This document shows, piece after piece, positions 55,761-64,000 of a stretch of 64,000 nucleotides of DNA. Numbering within the stretch: position 1 is the stretch's first letter; every line of letters starts with the position of its first letter. Under the pieces are notes generated by a model that searched no databases, was not told the origin of the DNA, and saw only the letters and a program-made list of their open reading frames with translations. The DNA is from Cycas panzhihuaensis (Eukaryota; Cycadophyta). The DNA is taken from positions 11,098,001-11,162,000 of the forward strand of contig CM041465.1 of NCBI GenBank assembly GCA_023213395.1, read 5' to 3'. Position numbers and translations under genes: made by a program.

Positions 55761-55781
55761 CTCGCGGTAGATAACCGCGAG
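55761..55781. promoter_or_regulatory. Hairpin CTCGCGGT-AGATA-ACCGCGAG
   Basis: Perfect 8-bp stem with a 5-base loop, ten bases before the ATG at 55791. Its stem repeats the CGCGGT/ACCGCG theme of the two palindromes. Confidence 0.75.
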
Positions 55782-55790
55782 AATGTTGGT

Positions 55791-57622
55791 ATGCCTATGC
55801 TGAGTTACATGGAGATGATGACTCAGGAGGATAGGGACATGCTGGAGAGGTGTGGCCTGTACAAGGCCCTCAAGACACCTCAGTACACGTCGGACTGAGG
55901 TCTGGTGGATATAGTGTCCCATTAGGACCGGAGGAGGCATGTGTTCCACCTACCACAGGTGGGGGATGTGATGGTCACGCCAAGGGATATCTGGCGGATA
56001 CTGGGAGTTCTGGCGACAGGGAGGCCGGTGAGACTCGGGACACTGCCCAACACTGAGGCAGCACACAGGGAGGCAGCTCTGTTCTTCACAGGAGCTGGCA
56101 GGTGGGATCGGAGGGGAGCACCCCTCTAGACAGTTCTATTACCCGGGATTCCTCGAGTAAGGAAGATGATCATACTGTGCATTCTGTTCCGGATTTCCCA
56201 GAAACAGAACTATAGGGAGATTCGAGGAGGATGGATGGATGCAGTTCGCCGCTGCGAAGCCGGCGAGAGGATGGACTGGGCAGCCCTGATAGCGGTGAAC
56301 CTAGTCGCACAGCTGGACACTATTAGGATGTCCGGCAGAGGAGGGTTATCATACAGCACACTGTTGCAGTGTTGGTATTTTGATCACTTCGCCAGCGGGC
56401 ACCACGGGGACCTCACCCTATCACGCATCAGCCCCGATGGTCCACGGATGGCGCACTGACCGAGGGGGACAGAGGATGAGCCCACGCCGACGATCGGTGG
56501 AGGCCACATCACTAGACCTCCCCACCCTCCCAGACTACATAGCTGAGCCGTACAGGACGGTGAGGTGGGATAGTGATGACGAGGCGGGCGGAGCAGGAGT
56601 GCCCGCGGGAGATGACAGCAGTGATGATGGAGATAGTGGGGCTGGCCCGTCACGACCTACAAGGGAGGCAGTTCCTTCAGGGACAGCAGGATAGGCAGAG
56701 GGTCCATCCGGGGCTGCCAGAGGAGAGGCAGGCCCATCAGGAGCACAGGGCGAGGTCAGAGGACCCGTGACTAGGGCCCGCAGGCTATGGATCGCGATGG
56801 GATCCGCAGGGACGAGAGCTGGGGCCACCCCCATGAGGAGAGGGACCCAGGCAGAGGAGGTGCCCGAAGACGAGGCACCTGCAGCTGGCGGAGAGCCAGG
56901 AGGAGAGGATGTCGCATGATCAAGGATCAAAGTGCCACAGCAGGTGAGAGCCAACCTTTTCCAAAGTCATTTAGCATCCAGATAGATGTTTGGTTTGGTT
57001 TGATCATGGTATATAGACTGACACATGGCGTGTTGCATTGGCAGGTACAGCAGAGATCAGGAGACTGATAGAGGCTGTGGCGAGGGAGATATTCCCTCAG
57101 GTGTATGCAGAGGGGCAACCGCCCATCCAGGCAGGCGATGAGCCTAGAGCAGCGGGAGCCCACAGAGAGGCGTTCGCCCCATTGGTGAGGGCAAGGGACA
57201 TATGGGCTGTAGAGTCCCAAGAGCATGCCACATCCCAGGGACGACTGCAGCAGGAGAGAGACGATGTGAGGCGCGAGAGGGATGACGCGCGGCGCGAGAG
57301 AGACGAGCTGCGAGGACGGGTCCAGACTCTAGAGGCACAGGGTGGTGCAGGCGGAGATAGCGAGAGCAGGACCCAGCTGATAATCGTCACAGAGCGTCTC
57401 AGGATGACAGAGGAGGTACTCCGAGGAGAGCGGGATCGTATCCAGGCCAGATACGATCAGCTAGTAGCACAGATGGTCTCAAGGTCGAGTCGGAGCAGGA
57501 CACGGACCCACACGGCGGCGACGACCCCGAGACGACCTAGGGATGAGGAGAGCGAGGCAGGTAGCTCGCGGAGGCCCAGGAGGAGCCTCGGAGGCATGTG
57601 GTCCCCAGGAGAGGGATCATAG
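55791..57622 (+). pseudogene. Plant-mobile-domain-like gene, antisense to element T
   Basis: Transcribed opposite to gag-pol. The frame from ATG 55791 reads MLERCGLYKALKTPQYTSD, then HVFHLPQVGDVMVTPRDIW, RILGVLATGRPV, and later GGWMDAVRRCEAGERMDWAA and LVAQLDTIRM. The FHLP-GD-MVTP-DIW-ILGV phrase is the core of plant mobile domain (aminotransferase-like) proteins. Stops at 55896, 55924 and 56127 and a frame change near 56440 break it. A Gly/Ser/acidic-rich middle follows (LPDYIAEPYRTVRWDSDDE). A likely intron follows (GTGAGA at 56944 to TTGGCAG at 57043). The last exon of about 190 codons (57038-57622) is unbroken, with an Arg/Glu coiled coil (DDVRRERDDARRERDELR) and an RS-rich tail. Confidence 0.72.
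56944..57043 (+). other. Candidate intron in the plant-mobile-domain-like gene
   Basis: CAGCAG/GTGAGAGCC at the left and TTGCATTGGCAG/GTACAG at the right, AT-rich between GC-rich exons. Direct joining gives a frame conflict, so one exon has an indel or the exact site differs by a few bases. Confidence 0.5.
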
Positions 57623-58356
57623 AGACCGGGAGATGGCACCCCAGGAGCGGGGCAGCAGCAGTAGGATATGTATATGCAGATTTGACAGGGGAAAGCACGG
57701 GCCTCCAGGGGGTCATATATAGGACCATATGATTGTACCCCCCCCTGCAAGGACACCGGCTTCCCAGATGTATGATGACATGATTTTTGATATGTATATA
57801 TATATGCATGGGGTGATTGGAACCCCATTTGGATATGAGATGTTGTATATGACGTGTCGTACGTGGATGATATGTATATTTATTTTTGTGTATTGTGAAT
57901 GTTATGTTGCGGATGTTTTATGTTGTGGATATTTTGTTACATGATGCACACGTTTCCTCCCATGTACGACCACACACCTAACAGGGGCACACACACACGC
58001 CGTGAGCGGGATGACATAGAAGTGTGAGGTTAGGGAGCAGGACGAAGTACATGTCTACAGGAGAGCATAGCGGGATATGCGAAGGAAACGACGCAAGGTG
58101 AAAGGGGAGCAACGATACCCCCAAGTGTCCTCCTGATTGGGGGATGCCCAAGCGAGACGACACAAGGGTTCCCAAGAGAGTATGGGAACGCGGGTTCCGC
58201 GGAAGGAACCAAAAAGAAGAAGAAGGAGTCCATCTTAAGTTGCCACTCTACCCGTGGTTGGGAAGAATGGGGACAACCTAAGATGGTAGTTTAGGCTCAT
58301 TTTGAGCAGGCGAAGGGATCGAGAGAGATCATGCGTAAAACTTAAGGAACATCCCA
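57623..58356. other. 3' flank of the antisense gene and spacer to integrase
   Basis: Non-coding. About 57780-57960 is T-rich with TATATATATATGCATGG and repeated GTTATGTTG/TTATGTTGTGGAT words, suited to a plant 3' untranslated region. From 57960 the sequence is GC-richer, with a short CACACACACAC tract near 57988. Confidence 0.55.
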
Positions 58357-59430
58357 TTAACGGCTTTCAAATTCGAGCCCTTCTAGGGTGGCTATCTCAG
58401 AAGCACCATTATCGAGGGATTCGATAATGACAAAAGGACCAACCCATCGGGGTTTGAATTTGGTCAAACGATCATGGAGATATTCAAGCTTGAGGACGTA
58501 GTCCCCAGGAAACAAAGGGTGGGAACGAAGGCGTTTATCGTGAGCCCTTTGTGAGCGGGCTTTGGATGCTAGGTTAGCTTGATAGGCGGCTAAGCATCTC
58601 TCATCCAAAGCTTCGAGGTCCAACAGGCGGGCCTTGCGGATCGACTCTTCGTCGATGAAACCTCGAAGGGAGACTCGCAAGGAAGGGATCTCCACCTCCA
58701 ATGGGAGCATCGCCTCAGTACCGTAGACCAGGGAGAACGGGGTCATTCCCGTAGCGGAACGGATAGAGGTACGATAAGCCCACAAGACAGAGGGCAGCTG
58801 AAGGTGCCAATCCCTCTGGGATTGAGCAACCGTTTTCTTGAGGATGCTGACAAGAGTCTTATTAAAAGACTCCACTTGGCCATTTGCCTGAGGGTAATAA
58901 GGGGAAGAAGTCTTATGAGAGATTTTGAACTTCTCACAAAGCTCATCCACCTCCTTATTACGTAAAGGAGTTCCATTGTCATGATTAGGACATCCAATCA
59001 AACGACAAATGATGTGCTGGTAAATGAACGTAGCAATTGTTTTGCTGGGGGCAGTGATCAAGGGGATGGCCTCCACCCATTTGGTGAAATACTCTGTGGC
59101 AGTCAAGACGAACTTGTTCTGCGACGACGAAGGTGGGGAGATAGCTCCAATGAGGTCTAGTCCCCACTGAGCGAAAGGCCACGGTGAAACAATAGGATGC
59201 AAGGCCTCGGAAGGCACATGGGAAATGTTAGCGTGCTCTTGACATCGCCGACATTTTCAAGCAAAGGCATGAGCGTCTTTAAAAAGAGATGGCCAAAAGT
59301 AGCCCATGCGAAGGATCCTCTAAGCCATAGACTGGCCCCCAAAGTGACCTCCACAAATGCCATGGTGGCATTCGCTGGCACTCGGCCTGGCCACAAGAAT
59401 GACGCAGCGAAGGAGGATCCCATCGAAGGA
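58357..59430 (-). pseudogene. Element T integrase, core nearly intact
   Basis: The zinc part has CHHGICGGHFGG, a stop, RILRMGYFWPSLFKDAHAFA, a stop, then KCRRCQEHAN. The 286-codon open part (58357-59217) has WPFAQWGLDLIGAISPP, HDNGTPLRNKEVDELCEKF and YYPQANGQVESFNKTL, so the Asp, Asp and Glu are present. The C-terminal side has ATGMTPFSLVYGTEAMLP and FPGDYVLKLE with RWVGPFVI, the gypsy GPF/Y module. Only two stops in the N-terminal region break an otherwise good frame. Clearly younger than the copia elements. Confidence 0.9.
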
Positions 59431-59439
59431 CCTCTTATA

Positions 59440-60141
59440 CAATACCTCGTCCACGAGGAGGTACTGCCTGGTAGAAGTTCGGATACGAGATTTAACTTTG
59501 TTACTAGCGTTGGGGTGGTATCGCTGCTGCGTGAGATACCGCGCTATGTCACCGTACCACTCATTGTCGATGAGTGGATGGGGAGGAGCTCCCTGAATCG
59601 TCAAGATAGACTCATCGGGGAGAGAGTCGTCAATGGGAGTATCAAAGGAGTTAGGGATAGGGGCGTCCGCAAGTTGCTCGGCCACTATCATGCCCTTCTT
59701 TGATTTCCAGTTAACGATAAGGAGATCAAATTCTTGGAGTAGGACGGCCCAACGACCAGCCCTACCCGTCAAATCCGAACGAGTAAGTAAGTATCTCAAG
59801 GGATCGGATTGAACGATCACCTTGGTAGTGTTGCCGAGCAAGTAGTGCCTAAACTTCTTGGTGGCATGGACCAAGGAGAGGCATTCCTTCTCGGCAGGGG
59901 AATAGTTAAGCTCAGCAGCCACGAGAGTGCGGTCGATGAAATATATAGCCTCTCGGCCTCCCGAGTTGTCTTCCTGAGCGAGCATAGCGCCCAAGGACTC
60001 GTCAGTCGCTGAGGTATACAGGATGAAGGGCCTATCGAACCGGGGAGGCGCCAACGTAGGAGCGGAAGCCAAGGCCTCCTTGAGTCCTTCGAAGGCCTTT
60101 TGGGCCTTGTCAGACCAGGCAAAAAGAGCTCCCTTCTTCAA
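59440..60141 (-). pseudogene. Element T RNase H (regular Pol copy)
   Basis: LFAWSDKAQKAFEGLKEAL, FILYTSATDESLGAMLAQED, EAIYFIDRTLVAAELNYSPA, EKECLSLVHATKKFRHYLLG and VIVQSDPLRYLLTRSDLTGR, then QEFDLLIV. Of the RNase H acids, DES, EKE and the SDP Asp are in place. There is no DGGS-NPGP second RNase H between this and integrase. The frame runs open to 59320, into integrase. Confidence 0.87.
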
Positions 60142-60179
60142 CAGGTTTGTGAGGGGTTTAGCGCTTACAGCGAAGTCGG

Positions 60180-60980
60180 CTAAGAAGCGCCTGGGAAACC
60201 GAGCCTGCCTAGAAACGACTTAATCTGCCGTTGAGTTCTAGGTGGCAGCATGTCGAGGATCGCTCTAACTTTGTCAGGGTCGATCTGAATTCCCCGCTTG
60301 GATACGAGGAATCCAATGAGTTTGCCCGAGGTAATGGCAAACACACATTTAAGTGGGTTAAGGCTGACGTGATACTCGCGGCATCGTGAGAAGATGGCGC
60401 GCAAGTCGGAAGGGTGATGGGCTCTCACGCGGGAAAGACCCATCATATCATCCATAAAGACCTCCAACGTGTCACTGATGAGGTCGTGGAAGATGAAATG
60501 CATGGCTCTTTAGTAAGTAGCACCTGCATTTTTAAGGCCAAAGGGCATCGCCTTGTAGGCAAAGGTACCCCAAGGAGTAGTGAAGGTCGTCTTATGGCGG
60601 TCTTCGGAAGAAATCTGAATTTGGTTGTAACCCGAGAAGCCGTCCATTAGGGACATCACTTCGAATCCGGCGATGCGATCAATGATCTGATCTAGGAAGG
60701 GTAACGGGAAATTGTCCTTAGGACAAGCGTTGTTGATGTCGTGAAAGTCGACACATATACGGATTGCCCCGTTCTTTTTAGCAACGGGAACAATGTTGGA
60801 GACCCACTTGGGGTAGTCAATAGAGGCAATGAGCCCAGCGTCTAGAAGCTTCTCTACCTCCATCTTGACGGGCAGGCAGAGCTTCGGTGAAGGACGCTGC
60901 TTCTGGCGCACAGGGTGAGCGCCAGGAAGGGTGGTGAGGTTATGAGTGACAATCGAGGGTCGATTCCTTCATGTCAAGAT
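60180..60980 (-). pseudogene. Element T reverse transcriptase
   Basis: LTTLPGAHPVRQKQRPSPKL, VEKLLDAGLIASIDYPKWVS, VPVAKKNGAIRICVDFHDIN, NFPLPFLDQIIDRIAGFEVM, GYNQIQISSEDRHKTTFTTP and YKAMPFGLKNAGATY, then TAA where Gln is usual. HFIFHDLISDTLEVFMDDMM follows, in which the YVDD box reads FMDDM, both Asp kept. LKCVFAITSGKLIGFLVSKR and PPRTQRQIKSFLGRLG complete it. Very close to functional apart from the stop and the 60180-60140 junction. Confidence 0.9.
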
Positions 60981-62385
60981 AATCCCACGCGAAAATGTCT
61001 CGAAACTCCCGGAATGTATGAGTATTCCCTTACCTCATCAGGAGAGCATTCCAACCCAACCTTAATGACCTTGCCCGGGGCCAAGACTACGTCCTGGGTT
61101 GCCCCCATGCACATGGCATTGCCCTCCTCGAAGTGGAGAGGGGCAAGATCAACGGGAGATAGAGGAATAAGAGACGGGATCGGATCAGAAAGCGTGGATC
61201 CGATCGCGAGGATCTTCTGGTGACCAAGCCGGTGGTGACTAGAAGGTAGGTTAGGCGCAAGGCCTGCTAGATGCTCGAGCAGGGCTTCATTGTCCTCGAA
61301 ATAATCCACCCCACGGATGACTTTACTTCGAGTAGGAGAAGCACCGGAGGGAGTGAGAGAAACGGGACCATGATGACCATCGGGTTGCTCAGCTTCCTCA
61401 CGGAAATCTGAAGGAAAAACGGAAAGGTGACCCTCAGAAGGAGCAAAAGGCAATTCCTCAAAACCATTACCTACGGGGGGTAATGAAAAAGGAGAAATGC
61501 CGACAAGCGGGTCAACACGAGCGATGGCATGTGACACGCATGAGGGGCTAGCCTCACCAACGAGAGAGGTTCTAGACGGGGATCTAGAATAGGGCAGGTG
61601 CAACCTATTGGCATGAAGGAAAGAGACGGGGTGAGGACAATCCTCGTCTTCGTCGAGCGACTCATCATCGCTGAACGAAGCAAGGTACCCGTAACTCCCA
61701 ATGCCAATAGGGGCAAACCGCGTGAGACTAGGAGGAGAAGACGCGGGGTCTTCCTCGGACGGGTTAGGTATCCCAATAGAGCAAGCCGAGGCATGAGTGG
61801 ATGAGCCTGGGTTTGCTGAACTGGTAGAGCGAGTTTGTTTAGTAAAAGGGCGTTCACGGGGGATCACTCTCATTCGTCCGTCATGGACGAATTTAAGTTG
61901 TCCCCAAAGGGTCGAGCACACGGCTCCCATTTGATCGAGCCATGGATGACCTAGAAGGAGGTTGTAATCCACATCAATGTCAAGGACTACAACGCTTAAG
62001 AAGAACGGTCTTACCCTCAAGGGTAAGCGGAATCGCGACAGATCCCAAAGGGGTCTTCTCGCTACCGTCATACCCTTGGCATCGCCAGGGAACGGGTTCC
62101 AAGGTGGAAATACCAAGCTCTTGCATGACACACAAGGGCATGAGATTGTAAGAACCGCTGTTACAACAGCTTCTTCAAGAGTACAATCAAAGCGATCGAT
62201 AGTGATGGTGAATGGGAAGTTCCACTGATGTTCCCTTTCACCGGCAGGGGGAAGATCCTTAGGATCAAAGGAAATAGCGGGTCCACAACCTTGGGCGACA
62301 TCCAAAGCGTGGACAGGTACATCACTCGATCCTAAAGCTTCCAGGAGGAGGGCCCGCTGCTCGGGACAACTCCTCAGAACGTCCA
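60981..62385 (-). pseudogene. Element T protease and protease-RT linker
   Basis: One frame is open from 62563 to 60974, but the protease sits in it only in part. At 62151-62162, in a different frame, the active site reads NSGS then YNLMPLCVMQELG, so the catalytic Asp is Asn. The region returns to the long frame at VVVLDIDVDYNLLLGHPWLD, the LLG-PW end of the domain. Two compensating frameshifts therefore bracket the core. The linker of about 280 codons is Ser/Pro-rich with acidic patches (SFSDDESLDEDEDC), as in Tat/Athila-type gypsy elements, and has no known domain. Confidence 0.78.
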
Positions 62386-63998
62386 TTAAGGACATTTCTG
62401 CAGTGACCGTAAGGAGCTCGTCCATGACAGAGAAAGGCTTACCCTTCCCAAAGGGTTGCAAGTGCCCTTCAAAATCGTAACGACCAGCGCATGTGAATAG
62501 CCTTGGGAAAGAGAGGACTCGGAGGAAGGGTCTGGAAGAGGGTCGGAAGGAGCGGGAGGACAAAAAGCTCCCGCTGCTTCCTTAGCGGCTTGAGATCGCG
62601 TAAGGGCAAAGGTGGGAGTTGCCTCAAGCAACTGGATCACCTTCTTCCCCCTGTTCCGGGGTCGTGAGGGCGACGGGGTGCGACGGCTAGGAGAACGAGA
62701 AGAGGAAGAAGAATTCCTAGCGCCCTTCCCTTTATCGCGGGAAGGACAGGGATCAGGCGATCTTCCTCTGTTACGGTTGTTCTTGGTTTGGGTATTGCAA
62801 TCACGTTCCCCGTGCTTAGGGAACGGATCCTTATGAACTGGTTGATCCAAATTAGGCCTTGAGGCTCGTTTGGGAGAAGGATCGTGTCGAGGGGCATCCT
62901 TTGGATGCTGGGCCCTACAACGCGAATCGTCATGGAAGCAATCCCCATGAATGGAGCACCACTTCTTCTCAAGCGGGCCTGACCTCCTCGCTTGAGAGGA
63001 CCAAGCTTCCATTCCTGGGAAGAGGAGCTTGGGTAGTTTGTTGGACTTGCTTGTTTGATGTAGGAGATGAAGGATCTTGAAGCTTAAGCTCCTTCATCGT
63101 ACGCTCGAATGAGCGTATAGCTGATGTGAGAGGGTCTAAAGTCCTCTCGGTAGGATGAGAGGAAGACCGCATCGGCTGGGAAGGTTTGGTATCCTTGGTA
63201 GGGGGTGGTGCCTCAGGGCGTTGTGAGGGCTTAAGAGGTTTCTTGAGACCCGCTTGGATCTCAATAGCCTCCAGCGCCAAGCACTTGGCGATCACGGAAT
63301 CGCATGTGGTCGCCCCCATCTTGAGGACTTCCACGTGGACTTCTGGACGAAGCGCATTGACGAACAGGTCTCGCTTCAGCTCCTCGGGCAATATTGCCTT
63401 AGTGGAGTGAAGCAAGTTATGGAATCGCCGCACAAAGTCACGATTCATCTCATCGTGACCTTGTTTGAGCGAAAGAAGAGACTTCATTCTGCTCTCGAAT
63501 GGACGAGCTACATCAAAATAGTTGATGAACTCATCTACTAATTGCTAGAATGAACAGATCGAATGGGTAGGGAGATGGTAGAACCATTTAAGGGTGTCAC
63601 CCTGCAAGGATCTAGGGAATAGTTTCATCAAAATATGGTCGTAAGCGCAGTAATCGATGCATGCCATAGAAAAACTACGGACATGCTCCGTCAGGTCTTG
63701 CGACGAAGTTCCATCGAATCTAGGAACTTCAGGGGGATGAGGCGGCAAGTTGGTTCGCAATGCCTCAACCAAAAGAGGGGTTGACCTAAAGTCCATGAAG
63801 GCGCGCCTGCTCGAACCATAGGATCAACGAATGTCGAGTAGGTAGCGCACAAGGAGGCGGATGGGGTGGGACACCCATCCCTCCTTGAGGAAGTGCCCTG
63901 CGAAAGAGGCGTGGGGGTAGGTGCCTTGGAAGGGAGTCGGGTTCCCTTGCGAAGGCACAACGGATGGGATTGCGTTGGAAGAAGGGTAAGACGGAGTG
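62386..63998 (-). pseudogene. Element T Gag (5' partial)
   Basis: Runs off the right edge. The capsid part has PPHPPEVPRFDGTSSQDLTE, HVRSFSMACIDYCAYDHILM, LFPRSLQGDTLKWFYHLP, a TAG at 63545, then QLVDEFINYFDVARPFESRM, MNRDFVRRFHNLLHSTKAIL and DLFVNALRPEVHVEVLK. After a frame change near 62990 comes KKWCSIHGDCFHDDSRC (Cys/His knuckle-like) and an Arg/Ser-rich basic stretch. The assignment is firm; it is dead because of the stop and the frame change. Confidence 0.86.
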
Positions 63999-64000
63999 GG

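Larger units (their letters stand above)
51190..63998 (-). mobile_element. Ty3/gypsy element T with extra RNase H and antisense gene
   Basis: Minus-strand order from the right edge is gag, protease, RT, RNase H, integrase, antisense plant-mobile-domain gene, extra RNase H, probable LTR. The Gag style (PPEVPRFDG, long Ser/Pro linker) and the added RNase H suggest the Tat/Ogre-like branch of plant gypsy elements; this is from family knowledge, not a search. GC content is clearly higher than in the rest of the window and stops are few, so T is among the least decayed insertions. The 5' LTR and any target duplication lie outside or are not resolved. Confidence 0.8.

Noticed and set aside
55344-55949. 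201-codon minus-strand frame
   Set aside because: Antisense to the plant-mobile-domain gene and its palindrome; no domain pattern.
57431-57456. Inverted repeat GATCGTAT...ATACGATC
   Set aside because: Eight-base arms inside coding sequence; likely chance.
59197-59703. 168-codon plus-strand frame
   Set aside because: Antisense shadow of RNase H/integrase of element T.

Overview
The window is plant nuclear DNA made almost wholly of LTR retrotransposons, many nested in one another and heavily decayed. I see no intact ordinary host gene. Long, old, nested Ty1/copia and Ty3/gypsy elements, AT-rich decayed sequence, initiator-Met tRNA primer sites and plant-type gene fragments point to a seed plant with a large, slowly purged genome. 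A gymnosperm is my guess; this is inference, because no taxonomic marker is present.

Layout. (1) 1-1730: 3' end of a Ty3/gypsy element (integrase C-terminus) with a 31-bp tandem repeat downstream. (2) 2600-16476: copia element B, split by the related copia element A (2804-10443, two 312-bp LTRs, diverged 5-bp target duplication). (3) 18831-23052: complete gypsy element E on the minus strand, with 247-bp LTRs and a perfect GAGAA duplication. It encodes only Gag and protease. (4) 24593-31020: a mosaic of a truncated gypsy element F, copia fragments, and a minus-strand pseudogene resembling a plant TPR-repeat protein. (5) 34600-51180: an old minus-strand gypsy 3' region (H) interrupted by copia element C (36151-50671). 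C is interrupted inside its gag by copia element D (41204-48174, perfect AGAAT duplication), and the 3' LTR of D holds a further insertion X (47423-47950). The long leader of D carries two oppositely oriented pieces of a COBW/CobW-type GTPase gene. (6) About 51190-64000: a GC-richer, less decayed minus-strand Ty3/gypsy element (T). It has gag, protease, RT, RNase H and integrase, and beyond integrase an extra module: a plus-strand gene with plant-mobile-domain character, and a minus-strand, unbroken RNase H of the TDGGSRSNPGP type with its acidic tetrad retained. Perfect palindromes sharing the core GCGGTACCGC lie upstream of the plant-mobile-domain gene and upstream of a probable LTR promoter.

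How the parts relate. gag-pol frames in A, B and C are broken mainly by single-base stop codons, many at Gln or Arg positions, as expected from C-to-T decay. Hand comparison of LTR pairs gives a relative order: C most diverged, then D and A, then E. The extra module of T (divergent RNase H and plant-mobile-domain gene with palindromes) and the host-gene pieces inside D are the most unusual parts.
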